Shown piece after piece: positions 9,118-21,215 of a stretch of DNA of 64,000 bases (within the stretch, counting starts at the first letter, position 1; every line of letters starts with the position of its first letter). The notes beneath the pieces were generated by a model. It made no database searches. It had not been told where the DNA came from and saw only the letters and a program-made list of their open reading frames with translations. The stretch is from Platanthera guangdongensis. Lineage: Eukaryota > Streptophyta > Magnoliopsida > Asparagales > Orchidaceae. A program made the translations under genes and the position numbers. The stretch spans positions 70,091,628 to 70,155,627 of the forward strand of contig CM077164.1 of assembly GCA_039583875.1 (NCBI GenBank), in the 5' to 3' direction.

Positions 9118-12100
9118 TTACTCTAAGTTTATCATTCCTAGTTCAATTTTGAATCTATTGAACTTAGCTTCTTCTAGGGGCTTAGTAAATATATCAGCTA
9201 TCTGATTATCAGTTTTAACATATTCAAGTAAAATATCTTCTCTTTCTACATGCTCCCTAAGAAAATGATATTTAATTTCAATATGTTTAGTTCTACTATG
9301 AGATACAGGGTTATTAGCTATTGAAATAGCACTTGTAGAATCACAGAAAAGTGGAGTTCTACTTACCTGAAATCCATAGTCCTCTAGCTGATGTTGAATC
9401 CACAGAAGTTGAGCACAGCAACTTCCTGCAGCTACATACTCTGACTCTGCTGTGGAGATAGCCACACTGGTTTGCTTCTTGCTACTCCATGAAATTAGTC
9501 TCCCACCTAGGAATTGACAGGTTCCAGTAGTGCTCTTTCTATCCTCTTTGCATCCTGCAAAGTCTGCATCTGAATAACCTGTTAGATCAAAATCTCCATT
9601 CCTATGGTACCAGAGGCCTAGATAGGGAGTGCCCTTTAGATATCTCAATATTCTTTTGACTGCTGTCAAATGAGACTCTTTAGGGCAGGCTTGATACCTG
9701 GCACAAACACATGTAGCATACATGATGTCAGGTCTACTAGCAGTCAAGTATAATAGGGAACCAACTATCCCTCTATACAAGGTTTCATCTACAGGTTTCC
9801 CTGTATCATCCTTGCTAAGAGACATACTTGACCCCATAGGAGTCTTCATGGTGCTGGATGAATCCATACCATACTTCCTTATGAGTTCTAGGGTGAACTT
9901 GGACTGACATATGGATAAACCATTTTCAGTCTGTTTAACTTGGAGACCCAAGAAAAACTTCAGCTCTCCCATACTACTCATCTCAAACTGACCTTGCATA
10001 AGTTTTGCAAACTTTTTGCAAAGGCTGCTTTCAGTAGTCCCAAATATAATGTCATCTACATATATTTGGACTAGTATGACTTTGCCTCTAGATTCCCTAA
10101 GGAATAGAGTCTTATCTATTTTCCCCCTTGAGAATTTGTTCTTAATGAGGAAACTAGATAGGGTTTCATACCAAGCCCTAGGGGTTTGCTTTAACCCATA
10201 TAAAGCTTTCCTAAGTCTATAAACATGATGAGGTAGAGTTGGATCAACAAAACCTGAAGGCTGCTCCACATAAACTTCTTCTTTAAGATTACCATTTAGG
10301 AATGCTGACTTGACATCCATTTGGTACACCTTGAATCCTTGATAGGTTGCATAGGCCAAGAACATTCTTATGTCTTCCAGTCTGGCTACTGGAGCAAATG
10401 TTTGATCAAAATCAATACCTTCTTCTTGCCTATATCCTTTAGCAACCAGTCTAGCCTTATTCTTAATGATGACCCCTTGTTCATCCATCTTATTCCTGTA
10501 GATCCACTCAGTTCCAATTACATTGTGGTCTTTAGGTTTAGGAACTAATTCCCAGACCTTGCACCTCTTGAACTGATTAAGCTCTTCTTGCATTGCTTCA
10601 GTACATTGTGGATCTTGTATTGCTTCTTCAAACTTCTTAGGTTCAACTTGTGACAGAAAGCTGGAATAGATTGCAGTATTCTGATTTCTGCTCCTTGTTT
10701 GAACTCCTTGTCTTGGATCTCCAATAATCAGCTCTACTAGATGATCTCTAAGATGCCTGTGGGCTGTAGGCATCCTCACTTCTGGTTGAACCACTTCAGC
10801 ATCTGCATCATGCTGTACTCCTTGTATTTCTTCAATAATTGGCACATGTAGTTCTCCCCATGGACAACAGCTACTGTCCTCTATTTGCTGTCTTGCAGCA
10901 GGCACCTCTTCTATAGTAAGCTTGTCCATTTTCTTTGTTAAACCTGTGGGGCTGCATACATTGCTAGACAACTCATTATTAATAAGTTTAGTCTCATCAA
11001 AAACTACATGCACTGATTCTTCTACAACTTGTGTAGTCAAGTTGTAGACTCTATAAGCCTTACTATTATTGCTGTACCCAACAAAAATTCCCTCTTGGGA
11101 CTTGGCAGCAAACTTAGTTAAGTAAGACTTCCCATTGTTAAGTATGAAGCATTTACAACCAAAGATCCTAAAATAGGATAGGTTTGGTTTCCTGCCTTTC
11201 ACTACTTCATAGGGGGTCTTGTTAAGCCTTTTAGTGATGGTAGCTCTATTTATAACATGACATGCAGTGTTAACTGCTTCAACCCAGAAATACTCTAGCA
11301 GTGATGTATCACTCAATAGGGTTCTACCAGCCTCTATCAAGGTTCTATTCTTCCTCTCAGCAATGCCATTTTGTTGAGGTGTTCTAGGTGAAGAGAATTC
11401 TTGAAATATCCCAAAGTCTTCACACAGTTTTGTCATGCTATCAGACTGAAATTCAGTACCATGGTCACTTCTAATTTTGACCACTGTACTATTTAGTTCA
11501 TTCTGAATTTGCTTGACAAAGCTATAGAAGACACTAGGTATTTCAGATTTCTGTCTTAAGAAGAACACCCAGGAAAACCTTGAGTAGTCATCTACAACTA
11601 CAAGGGTATAGACCTTCCTACCTAAGCTGTGAACTGGCATTGGACCAAAGAGATCCAAATGTAAGAGGTATAAACACCTCACAGCATCTTTGTGTTCTAT
11701 GCTTCTAAAGGTGGATTTAGTCTGCTTGCCCTTTTGACAAGCTGAGCAAATACCATCTTTAACACACTTAACTTGAGGACCATTCCTCACTAACTCTTTG
11801 CTAAAGAGTTTGCTAATAGTCTTGTAGTTAAGATGGGCAAGCCTCTTGTGCCATTTGACACAATGAGAGACTGTCTCATCAGCTACAAGACAAACTAGAG
11901 AACCATTGTTCTCAATCATAATGTCTAGGCAGTAGACATTCCTCTTCCTATAGCCTGTCAAAATGATCTCTTGATCACTTGACCTCTTGATATGACAACC
12001 ATTTTTAACAAATGAGATGTCATACCCTACATCACTTAATTGACTTATACTTATTAGGTTGTGTTTCAACCCTTTAACATAAGCCACTTGAGTAATGGTA

Positions 12101-12285
12101 ACTAAGTTTGTAGAAATGTTACCAAATCCTTTGATGATTCCTTTTTCAGAACCACCAAAGGTTACTTTTGGACCATCTTTTACTGGAATGTAGTCCTTTA
12201 GTAATCTTCTTGTTCCAGTCATATGTCTGGAACATCCACTGTCCAAGTACCATGTTGGGGTGTGGCCACTTGGACTTACCTGCAA
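9118..12285 (-). CDS. pol: Element C pol: protease, integrase, reverse transcriptase, RNase H
   Basis: Open for 1055 codons, in the same frame as gag and separated from it by a single TAA (12292-12294). Protease motif [13 protein letters not shown] lies near residue 13. The GAG-pre-integrase/zinc region has HKRLAHLNY near 145 and C..C in [12 protein letters not shown]. Integrase catalytic residues are in [18 protein letters not shown] (about 273) and NGIAERKNR (about 307). RT has [11 protein letters not shown] and IYVDDIIFG (about 740). RNase H has [10 protein letters not shown] and [11 protein letters not shown] (about 943). IN before RT makes it copia. No ATG opens the frame: its first codon (TTG) follows the gag stop, so translation presumably depends on gag by readthrough, reinitiation or splicing. 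All catalytic motifs seen are intact. Confidence 0.95.
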   Translation of the reverse strand: MQVSPSGHTPTWYLDSGCSRHMTGTRRLLKDYIPVKDGPKVTFGGSEKGIIKGFGNISTNLVTITQVAYVKGLKHNLISISQLSDVGYDISFVKNGCHIKRSSDQEIILTGYRKRNVYCLDIMIENNGSLVCLVADETVSHCVKWHKRLAHLNYKTISKLFSKELVRNGPQVKCVKDGICSACQKGKQTKSTFRSIEHKDAVRCLYLLHLDLFGPMPVHSLGRKVYTLVVVDDYSRFSWVFFLRQKSEIPSVFYSFVKQIQNELNSTVVKIRSDHGTEFQSDSMTKLCEDFGIFQEFSSPRTPQQNGIAERKNRTLIEAGRTLLSDTSLLEYFWVEAVNTACHVINRATITKRLNKTPYEVVKGRKPNLSYFRIFGCKCFILNNGKSYLTKFAAKSQEGIFVGYSNNSKAYRVYNLTTQVVEESVHVVFDETKLINNELSSNVCSPTGLTKKMDKLTIEEVPAARQQIEDSSCCPWGELHVPIIEEIQGVQHDADAEVVQPEVRMPTAHRHLRDHLVELIIGDPRQGVQTRSRNQNTAIYSSFLSQVEPKKFEEAIQDPQCTEAMQEELNQFKRCKVWELVPKPKDHNVIGTEWIYRNKMDEQGVIIKNKARLVAKGYRQEEGIDFDQTFAPVARLEDIRMFLAYATYQGFKVYQMDVKSAFLNGNLKEEVYVEQPSGFVDPTLPHHVYRLRKALYGLKQTPRAWYETLSSFLIKNKFSRGKIDKTLFLRESRGKVILVQIYVDDIIFGTTESSLCKKFAKLMQGQFEMSSMGELKFFLGLQVKQTENGLSICQSKFTLELIRKYGMDSSSTMKTPMGSSMSLSKDDTGKPVDETLYRGIVGSLLYLTASRPDIMYATCVCARYQACPKESHLTAVKRILRYLKGTPYLGLWYHRNGDFDLTGYSDADFAGCKEDRKSTTGTCQFLGGRLISWSSKKQTSVAISTAESEYVAAGSCCAQLLWIQHQLEDYGFQVSRTPLFCDSTSAISIANNPVSHSRTKHIEIKYHFLREHVEREDILLEYVKTDNQIADIFTKPLEEAKFNRFKIELGMINLE

Positions 12286-12291
12286 AACAGA

Positions 12292-14334
12292 TTAATGGAC
12301 CTTAGAACCCAAAGAATTCTTGGGTCCTTGGTATTTGTTAGTCTGCAATCTGACAAAGCTCCCTGCAGGCTTTCCAACAGGTAGCTTGCTACTCACCTTG
12401 GCACTGGCATTGTGCAAACAGTCCACTGCAAAGTGGCCAATTTTGCCACAGCACCAACATTCAAACTTGTTGTACCTTTGCTTAGGTACAGCCTTTGCTG
12501 TATTATCTACAGCAGTCTTGTTGAATGCTGGGGCTTTGCCCTTGGACTTAGACTTGGACTGCTCAGTCCTTGCAGGTCTAATAAAGCCCAGCCCAGCCTT
12601 GCCTTTATGATGAACAAAATCATCAATTAAAGGTAACACTGACTTAGGTTTAGAAAACCTAGCAACTAAGTCCTTCTCCTTCTGAAGATTGATCTCCAGA
12701 TTCTTAATTTGATCATTCTTAAATGATATAGTACCCATCTGAATCATTGTTATGTGTTTCAGCCTAGCTATCTCATTCAACTTTTGATCAAACTGCTTCT
12801 CAAAATCTGTTGCACCAGATTTAAGATCAGCAATTTCCTTTGCCTGACTTTTGACTAGGGATTTGCTTTTCTTGTAAGCTTGCAACAGCACCTTATATTC
12901 ATCTATAAGCTGATGAATATCATCCTCAGACTCAGATACATTCTCATCACTTGATGAAGAAGAATCTGAATCTGAACTAGAACAAGAAACTGAACTTGAA
13001 CATGAACCTTGTACCTGACTGGGTCCTGGCTGCTCCAGGATTTTGGCACTCTCTGTCAAAGCCATTAGCCCTTGGCATTGACTCTCTTCTTGTTCATAAA
13101 TAGACTCCATGATCTGCATGAATTCATCCTCTTCTTCTTCAGCAAACAGCCCTATGTAGGCTTCAGCCTCAGACTCAGTTTCTGAAGAGGAGATATCTGA
13201 TAGAGTCTTCTTTTTCTTGGCTACAAAAGACTTCTCTTTCTTTCCTTTGAAGTGAGTCTTTTTCCTGTCAACAGATTCCTTTCTCTTCTCTGGACAATCT
13301 GCAATAACATGGCTCTGTCTATTGCAGCAATAGCACACTATCTTAGATCCAGTTGTCTTGCTTGACTTTGTCCTCTTCCTGTCTTTCTTTGAAGGCTTCT
13401 TCTCCTGATAAAAGACTTCCTTTCCCTTTGAAGAAGAGGGTCTTGACCTCCATTGTTTCTTCTTCAAGAATTTCTGAAAGTGTCTAGTGAAGGCAGCAAA
13501 GTCTTCATCACTTTCACTGCTCTCACTCTTTGTGCTAACTGACTCATCAGACTCTGAATCAACTACCTCTGGAGGTGGAGTTGATGACTTATTCCTGCAC
13601 TTTTTGGGAACTTCTGTCTTGAAAGCAACTGATCTTTCCTTGTGTTCAGTCCTTGTTGATTTCTCCTCCTCTTTCCTCACTGTCAATTGCATCTCATATG
13701 ACAATAACTTGCCAAACAGTGTAGGAGGAGGAATTTCCCCCAACTTAGCCATTTCTCTTATGGCACAGATCTTTGTGTCCCAATCTTTGGTTAGGGACCT
13801 TAAGAACTTATCATTTAGTTCATAGTTACTGAACTCTCTTCCATAAGACATGAGTTCATTAACTATTCTGTAGAACTTCTTGTAGCACTCAGTTATGCTA
13901 TCACCTTTACCTTGTCTAAAGCTCTCATACTCCTGATTTAGCAAGGATTTTCTATCTTGCCTGACTTCTTCAGATCCTTCCATATACACTATAAGAGTGT
14001 CCCACATCTCTTTAGCTGTCTTACAGTGTATAAGATTCTGAAATGTTGCATCATCTATGGCACTTACAATAATGTTTTGTGCCCTCTTGTCCATTGTAGC
14101 TAGGACAATCTCATCCTTAGTCATCTCAGAGAAATCCTTTGGAGTTCTCTGATTTGCATCCAAAACTGAAATCTTCATTGGCACATAAGGCCCTTCCTTT
14201 ACTGTGATGTAGATTCTAGGGTCAGAGGCTTCCATAAATAGCCTTACCCTTTCTTTCCAGATCCCAAAGATCTCTTTCCTGCATATGGGTAATTTCATGG
14301 AACCCAATTCCTTGTGATTCACAGAAGAACCCAT
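12292..14334 (-). CDS. gag: Element C gag polyprotein
   Basis: 680 codons, ATG at 14334, about 100 bp after the PBS, so the start is well placed. The N-terminal 230 residues resemble copia-type gag (UBN2-like: GIWKERVRLFMEA, MWDTLIVYMEG, SLTKDWDTKICAIREMA). A Ser/Lys-rich middle follows with a first CCHC knuckle CYCCNRQSHVIADC near residue 332. Next come acidic Ser-rich stretches, a helical segment (LIDEYKVLLQAYKKSK onward) and a second knuckle CWCCGKIGHFAVDC near 622. Two knuckles almost 300 residues apart and the large size are unusual for copia gags but fit SIRE-type gags. It forms the virus-like particle and binds element RNA. The frame is intact. Confidence 0.93.
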   Translation of the reverse strand: MGSSVNHKELGSMKLPICRKEIFGIWKERVRLFMEASDPRIYITVKEGPYVPMKISVLDANQRTPKDFSEMTKDEIVLATMDKRAQNIIVSAIDDATFQNLIHCKTAKEMWDTLIVYMEGSEEVRQDRKSLLNQEYESFRQGKGDSITECYKKFYRIVNELMSYGREFSNYELNDKFLRSLTKDWDTKICAIREMAKLGEIPPPTLFGKLLSYEMQLTVRKEEEKSTRTEHKERSVAFKTEVPKKCRNKSSTPPPEVVDSESDESVSTKSESSESDEDFAAFTRHFQKFLKKKQWRSRPSSSKGKEVFYQEKKPSKKDRKRTKSSKTTGSKIVCYCCNRQSHVIADCPEKRKESVDRKKTHFKGKKEKSFVAKKKKTLSDISSSETESEAEAYIGLFAEEEEDEFMQIMESIYEQEESQCQGLMALTESAKILEQPGPSQVQGSCSSSVSCSSSDSDSSSSSDENVSESEDDIHQLIDEYKVLLQAYKKSKSLVKSQAKEIADLKSGATDFEKQFDQKLNEIARLKHITMIQMGTISFKNDQIKNLEINLQKEKDLVARFSKPKSVLPLIDDFVHHKGKAGLGFIRPARTEQSKSKSKGKAPAFNKTAVDNTAKAVPKQRYNKFECWCCGKIGHFAVDCLHNASAKVSSKLPVGKPAGSFVRLQTNKYQGPKNSLGSKVH

Positions 14335-14434
14335 GTTTCTTGATTTTCTTGAATTTCTTGAAACTGTGTTTTGTCTTACACTGAATCTGCCAAACAGGAT
14401 CTCCTCAGACTGTTAGTCCTTTTTGAGGAACCTC

Positions 14435-14446
14435 GCTTTGATACCA
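14435..14446 (-). other. Primer-binding site of element C
   Basis: Minus strand TGGTATCAAAGC, two bases from the LTR. It matches 11 of 12 bases of the complement of the initiator tRNA-Met 3' end (TGGTATCAGAGC). Confidence 0.85.
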
Positions 14447-15353
14447 CTTGAAAGATATGGTACCTAAACACCTAGAGGGGGGGGGGGGGTGAATAGGTGA
14501 CCTAATCCTTTTCTAACTTTACTGGCAGCAAACAGTTTATTATCACAGATTTTTAACTTTTGCACAGCAATCACAAAGTATTCACAGCATACACAGCACA
14601 ATCACAACACAATCACAGCACAACACAGTGGTTTATAGTGGTTCCCCAAGATATGGGTACATCCACTTTCCCCCTTCGCCTATCTAGCAGTGTACTAGAT
14701 TCGGCCAAACTCCTCCACTGTCTCAGAACCCAAATTGGTTCCTACACCTCAGGCCCAAAGCCTTACAACTCAGCTTTATCCCAAAGCCTACACTCAGACA
14801 ATCAAGGCCTACACTCAGCCAATCAAGGCCTACACTCAGCCAACCAAGACCTACACTCAGAGATCTCAATCTCCTACACTCAGGCTCACAAGCCCTACCC
14901 TCAGCCTTTATAAATACAGGCTTACAAATCACTCAGATCCAAAGGATCCTACAAGTTAAAATGTATTACAAATAATAACTCTACAACTCAGAAATAAAAG
15001 AGGGGAGTTGAGAGTTTCTTGATGAGTTCTTGGAAGAACTCAGTTGGATTCACTCTGACTTAGCTTTCTTCAAAGCTTCTTGAGTAGAACTGAATAAGAT
15101 TGAATCCTCCTGCAGTAGTTCCTTGACCTCTGCTACTTAAGATCCAGAATTGAATCTGAATCCTTCTTCTCAGCCTAGTTCCAGAGGCTGATTTCTTGGA
15201 AGGAGCCCTCTCTCTCCAACTTCTTAGATCTGCACTTGGACTGCAAGATCTTCTTGTGTTGATACTCTTGGTACCACTTCAATAATTTGTTTTTCAACAA
15301 ACTGAACTTTTGAACAATAATCTGATCTCTAATTTCTGTAAACTGTAGATGCC

Positions 15354-15361
15354 TATTTATA
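15354..15361 (-). promoter_or_regulatory. TATA box of C's 5' LTR promoter
   Basis: Minus strand TATAAATA between the U3 palindrome array and the R/U5 repeats. It is the expected start region for the full-length gag-pol transcript. Confidence 0.7.
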
Positions 15362-15517
15362 GGCCTTCTTCATGGTAACCGGCTGGTCCGGTGCATAACT
15401 GACTTCTGATATCTCTGACAGGTGCTGTAGACCGGCTGGAACGGCAGCTGTCAAGTCATCCAGTCATTTCTTGAAAATCTCTAACTGTCTGTAAGTGTCG
15501 AGACTTTCTGTCTTTAA

Positions 15518-16394
15518 GTGTCGACACTTATAGTCCAAGTGTCGACACATGTTGTGTAAGTGTCGACACAAGTCTACAAGGTGTCGACACATTTCCTTGT
15601 ATGTCTCGACACAGATTCTTCTGCATGTGTCGACACTGAAATTGAGTGTCGACACAAGTACTTGTTCTTCTAGCTTTTGCTGAATTCTTCTAAGTGTCGA
15701 CACATCTCCTTTGTGTCGACACATCTTCTTGGTGTCGACATATCTTCTTCAATGTCGTTACTTGCTGAGTGTCGACACAGCTTCTTGTGTCGACACACCT
15801 TCTTCTTGTTGAGACTTCAGCTAAGTGTCGACACATTCCCTTAGTGTCGACACTTGTACTTAGAATATTTTTGTTGATCTTTCTGATCTTTGCTAAGTGT
15901 CGACACAGCTCCTTGTGTCGACACTTTCTTCAAGTGTAGAGTCTTTAGCTGAGTGTCGACACATTGTGCTGGGTGTCGACACTTACTTCATGTGTTGACT
16001 CTTCTGGTTGTGTGTCGACACATTGTGCTGGGTGTCGACACATTCTTCAAGTGCTGACTCTTCTGTTGAGTGTCGACACATTGTTCTGAGTGTCGACACT
16101 TTAACTTAGTCTCTGCAGACTTTTGCTGAGTGTCGACACAACTCCAAGTGTCGACACTTTCTGGTGTAGACACAGCTTCACTGGGTGTCGACACAGCTCC
16201 TTGTGTCGACACATTATTCTGTCTGCACTTTTCTTCACTGAGTGTCGACACAGCTCCAAGTGTCGACACTTTCTGTCTGGTGTCGACTCTGCATCCCAGG
16301 TGTCGACACAATGACTCCAAGTGTCGACACTGCTTGTCTGGGTGTCGACACAAGTCTTCTTAAGTGTCGACACTTTCCCTCTGGGTGTCGACAC
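15518..16394. repeat. GTGTCGACAC palindrome array, U3 of C's 5' LTR
   Basis: Same motif series as 4444-5320. One site that is mutated in the 3' LTR (GTGTGGACAC near 4843) is a perfect palindrome here. It lies directly upstream of the LTR TATA box. Confidence 0.95.
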
Positions 16395-16544
16395 ATGGAC
16401 TTAGAAACTTTTTGCTTCAGTCCAGTGATTTCTTAACCTACACAAGTAAACTCAACATACATCAAATACATTATGATGTATATCATTGAGTTGGGTGAGG
16501 CTTCTTCAAATCAGGTACATTTGACCAATGTACCCAACACATAC

Positions 16545-19500
16545 TGTCTTGACCGTTGTGGTCAACTCATAATCAACTGGTACTTGATCATCCGTAATGA
16601 TCTGCGAAGGCTCTTACACTGCATTACGCAACACCGATACGTGGAACACGTCATGCAGCCCACTCAATTCCGCCGACAGCTTCAATCTATACGCCGCCTC
16701 GCCAACACACTCCAGGATTTCAAATGGTCCAAGGTATCTCTGACTCAACTTTTTCAAGCGTCGAACCCACGATACACCCTTGAACGGCTTGATTTTTAGA
16801 TACACAATGTCGCCAACATTGAACTCCACGTTCCTATGCTTGGTGTTGTAATACTTTGCCTGCCTGTCCTGAGCGATCTTCAATCTTTCCTGAATTGTCT
16901 GTATCATTGAAGTGGCATCTTCTACCGCTTGACGTTTATACAACTTCGATTCGCCTGCCACCAACCAAGACAACGGTGTACGACACTTCCTCCCGTACAA
17001 GGCTTCGAAAGGCGTCATTCCAATACTTTCCTGAAAGCTGTTGTTATACGCAAACTCCACCATGTACAGGTGATCTTCCCACTACTTTCCAAAATCTAGG
17101 ACGCACATGCGAAGCATGTCCTCCAACGTCCGGTTGACCCTCTCGGTTTGGCCATCCGTCTGCGGATGAAAGGCTGTACTGAACTTTAGCTTAGTACCCA
17201 ACAGACTATGCACCAACCTCCAGTCATTCGACGTAAAGCGTCCATCTCGATCACTAACAATACTGCGGGGCACACCATGCAATCGTACAATATTCTCCAC
17301 ATAAAGTTTGGCTAATGTTTCCACCGGATCTTCCTTCCTGACCGGAATAAAGTGCGACACCTTTGTCAACCTATCCACGATCACCCAAATGGCTTCGTTT
17401 CCCCTCTGTGACCTCGGCAAACCATGCACAAAATCCATAGATATGTCATCGAATTTCCATTCTGGGATAGGTAGGGGCTTCAATAAACCTCCGGGCTTCT
17501 GGCATTCCGCCTTCACCAATGCACAAGTACAACACTTGGCCACATAAAGTGCTACATCTTTCTTCAATCCCGGCCACCAGAACAATTTCTTCATGTCCCT
17601 ATACATCTTCGTGCTTCCCGGGTGGATTGAGTACTTGGTATGATGAGCCTCATACATCAATTCCTCCCGAAGATTATCCGCACTAGGAATGCATAGGTGA
17701 CCATCCCTCCTTAGCAACCCATCTTCAACAGCAAACTGGGAATTGGACCCTTCCAAAGATTCATCCAAGATCTGCTTCATGCTGTTATCCTGAACCAAAG
17801 CCCGCCGAACTCTATCCGCTAGGTCACACTGCACCTCTATCCAAAACAATTTCGCCTCGGCACTAGACTGCTTGTCGACGCAAGATATGTCCAAAGCCTC
17901 CAAATCATGGACCAATCTCTCATCATGTACCGATAAATAGTTGGCCTGCGCCGGAGTCCTGCGACTCAACGCGTCCGCCACTGCATTTCCCTTCCCAGGC
18001 ACATAATGAATCTTGAAGGTGTAGTCCCCTAAGAACTCCATCCACCTCCACTGCATCATGTTCAGATCCTTTTGGTCCAATAGGTACTTCAAGCTCTTAT
18101 GATCGGTGTAAATATCGACCTTCACACCGTACAGGTAGTGCCTCCAAAGCTTTAGAGCAAATATCACGGCTCCTAACTCTAAGTCGTGGACCGGATAATT
18201 CCTCTAATGAACCTTCAGTTGTCGTGAACCATAGGCTATCACTCTCCCTTGCTGTAATAGAACACAACCCAAACCATTACCCGAAGCATCACTATAGATC
18301 TCAAACCCTTTGGTTCCACTTGGCGAACATAAAATAGGCGTCGTGGTCAACCGCCTCTTCAACTCTTCAAAAGCCTGCTCGCACTCCGGAGACCACACAA
18401 ATTTCTGATCCTTCCTTGTCAACGTCGTGAGTGGAAGTGCTATCCGTGAAAAGTTCTCTACGAAGCGCCTATAGTAGCCAGCAAGTCCCAAAAAACTCCG
18501 GACTTCCGCCACTGTGGTCAAAGTAGGCCACTCCTGTATTGCCACTATCTTCGCCGGATCCACCGCTATCCCTTCTCCACTGACAACATGACCCAGGAAC
18601 GCTATCGAGGATAACCAAAATTCACACTTGGAGAACTTAGCATACAACTAATTCCTCCTCAACGCCTCCAACACCATGTGTAGATGCTTGTAGTGATCCT
18701 CTTCGCACTGCGAGTACACCAGGATATCATCTATAAATACTATCACAAAACGATCCGGGTACTCTCTGAACGTCCTATTCATCAGATCCATAAAGAAGGA
18801 TGGCGCATTGGTCAAACCAAACGGCATGACCGTGAACTCGTAATGCCCAAACTGCGTATTGAATGCTGTCTTTGGGATGTCGCTCTCCCTTATCCTCAAC
18901 TGGTAGTATCCGGATTTCAGATCTAACTTCGAATATACCGTTGACCCAACCAACTGATCAAATAGATCGTCAATCCTCGGAATCAGATACTTATTCTTTT
19001 CCGTAAGCTTGTTCAATTCCCGATAGTCGATACAAAGCCGCAAGCTCCCATATTTCTTCTTAACAAAGAGAATTGGTGCGCTCCAAGGCGACGAACTTGG
19101 ACGCACATAACCTTGCTCTAGCAACTCTTGCAGTTGCACCTTTAACTCTGCCATCTCTCTTGGCGCTATCCGATATGGAGAGCGTGACACCGGTTTGGCG
19201 CCCGGTACCAGCTCAATGGTAAAATCAATCTCCCGCTGAGGAGGGGCTCCTCGGAGATCATCCGGAAACACATCGGGATACTCAGACACAACTGGGATGC
19301 TGTCCAAACTAGGCTTAGGCATCGAAGTCTGCACTAGAGTGACATACAGCTCTGCCCCAGACCGGACTGCCTTGATCACCTGAAGGGCCGACATCAAAAC
19401 TTTCCCTGACCCCTTCATGCCCGCAAAAGTCGTCTCCCGATCAGTGTCCAAACCCAACTTAATTTCCTTATGTTTACAATCAATGCATGCACCCTGTTCC

Positions 19501-19784
19501 GAGAGCCAATCTATACTGAATATTACGTCGAACTCCACTAACGGTAGAATCAACGCTCACAAATCGAACTCCTGGTCTCCAAACTGAATATTCACTACGC
19601 AGATCTTATCCGCACGCATTGAGTACCCATTGGGCAATAACACATCCAACTTATTTTCTGTCATCGAGGACGGAACTCCGATGCGCGATATGAATTTTTC
19701 GGACAAGAAGGAATGCGATGCTCCTGTATCAAACAGGGCTCTCGCCGGAAACTCAAAGATCAATACAAAGCCTAGCACCAACAA
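16545..19784 (-). pseudogene. pol: Element A pol: protease, RT, RNase H, integrase
   Basis: One minus-strand frame with in-frame stops near 19557 (TGA), 18648 (TAG), 18204 (TAG), 17082 (TAG) and 16614 (TAA). Protease: [11 protein letters not shown] at about 19740. [35 protein letters not shown] and [10 protein letters not shown]. RNase [14 protein letters not shown] and [10 protein letters not shown]. Integrase: zinc HHCC ([10 protein letters not shown] ... CCTCALVKA), catalytic [16 protein letters not shown] and [11 protein letters not shown], then YNNSFQ..IGMTPFEALYG and the GPFEILE..G C-terminal region. The last part lies at 3227-3385, beyond element C. The stops mean it cannot make an intact polyprotein. 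Confidence 0.93.
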
Positions 19785-19869
19785 AAGTAAGTTAACAACA
19801 AAAGAGGTAACGACTATGAAAGTTAAACTACTGCAATTTAACTCATACCTGTCACCACGTCTGCTTGCT

Positions 19870-20999
19870 TTATGGCCTCTTGAAGACCAAGGTTGTAGAC
19901 TCTAGCTGGGCTGGAGCATGATGGGACGCGGTTGACTCCACCGCCTTCCCTTTCTCCTCATAAGTCGCTCCAGGCTTCCTCTCGGACTTTGAACGTCCGC
20001 TCCAACACTCCCGAGCAAAATGCCCCATCTTCCCGCAGTTGTAGCAAGCTTCAGGGACTCGACTTGTAGTTGCTCCTGACGCATCAGCCGAAGGGGCTGA
20101 GTTCGAAGTCCTCCGCTTCTTGTTCCATCTGCGAAAACTTGACTTGTTATTTGGCACCTTGAACTCAGACTTCTTTTCTCCTGGGTCCTTCTTATCTTGA
20201 ACTTTCTTCGCAACCTTTTCCAACGATCAGGCCGAATTGACCAAGGCTAGGAAGCCTTGCGCCTTAGGCCCAGCAAGTAGTAACTGTAGGTCGCCGCATA
20301 GACCCTCATAAAATCGGTTGGTCTTCCGTTCTTCTTCCATAAACGTAGCACCAGCATACCGACCCAGCCGTGTGAACTCATGAAGATACTCTTCCACGCT
20401 TCTGGATCCTTGAGTCAACCCAAGAAATTGATTCTCCATCTCCAACTTCTGAGCAGAGGGTACCAATCTGGCTAGGAACAATCTTGAAAATTCCTCTATC
20501 GGCACATCCGCAAGCTGCCTTCCCACTAAGAGATGAAACTCCATCTCATCCCACCACAACCTTGCTTCACCCACCAAAAGAAAAGTCACTATGGTGGTCT
20601 TCTGCCACTCCTCAGTTATTGTGGCTGTCAACACCCTTTTTATCGAAGAGAGCCAGTCTTCAGCTTGAGCTGGCATTCCAACCCCATCGAATCTCGGAGG
20701 ATTAAATCCCATCACATGCTTTAGCTGCTTCTCCGTAGCTCTCCTCGGCTCTACCAGATCAACTGCTGTGCGCTCCACCACTCTCGGCTTTGCCGCCCTA
20801 ACTGGTTCTTGCTCATTCGCAGGAGGTACGCAATGCATTTGCCCTGCAGGTTGGGCATTTATCATTGCAAACACGGCTTCAGCCACCATCCTGATGGTTT
20901 CCGCTGAAGGAGGTGTAGTAGGCACGTCCCTTGGTGCACTACTTTCCGCCGACTGCGGAATCTCTTACTGACCAGCACTGCTCCTAGCAGCCTATAGTA
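19870..20999 (-). pseudogene. gag: Element A gag
   Basis: Minus-strand frame with a retrotransposon gag domain (AEDWLSSIKRVL, ARLWWDEMEF, FLARLVPSAQKLEMENQFLGL, FTRLGRYA) and one CCHC knuckle CYNCGKMGHFAREC near 20047-20006. In-frame stops occur near 20965 (TAA) and at 20227-20229 (TGA). No ATG remains at the expected start. The change of frame to protease falls between about 19870 and 19784. Confidence 0.88.
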
Positions 21000-21215
21000 G
21001 CAAAGACACACGATTAGACGACAAACAAATTGCTAAAAGTAATCATTGGAACACTCAGATTCCACAAAACAAGTGTATTTTTTATTCCTAAGTGGACATT
21101 CATGGGTTCTTTTTGATGTTATAACGATGACGCACACATGTGCTCACCACCCCTTAAAAGAATTCACCCATGAATTCATTTAAGCCCGACCGTAACCAGA
21201 AGTCTGATACCAAAT
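20930..21215 (-). other. Element A leader with primer-binding site
   Basis: Between the 5' LTR and gag. The minus strand next to the LTR reads TTTGGTATCAGACT. TGGTATCAGA (PBS 21201-21212) matches initiator tRNA-Met for ten bases, with a three-base gap to the LTR. The rest shows no gene. Confidence 0.75.

Larger units (their letters stand above)
3386..16539 (-). mobile_element. Element C: SIRE-like Ty1-copia retrotransposon with a third gene
   Basis: Seen: LTRs of 2,080 bp (3386-5465) and 2,091 bp (14449-16539) differ at few positions. The element is flanked by the direct repeat CATAC at 3381-3385 and 16540-16544. On the minus strand the order is PBS, gag (680 aa), pol (1055 aa, IN before RT, hence copia), a spacer with palindrome array and TATA box, ORF3 (946 codons, three stops) and PPT. 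It is the youngest large insertion here by LTR similarity and by open gag and pol. Long LTRs, a large gag with two zinc knuckles and a gene after pol resemble the SIRE/Maximus lineage; the lineage call is inference. Confidence 0.95.
14449..16539 (-). repeat. Element C 5' LTR
   Basis: Nearly identical to 3386-5465. In transcript sense it starts at 16539. The palindrome array is at 16394-15518, the TATA box at 15361-15354, then R/U5 with the 21-bp repeats near 14787-14850. Its left edge abuts the PBS and its right edge the TSD CATAC (16540-16544). Confidence 0.95.
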
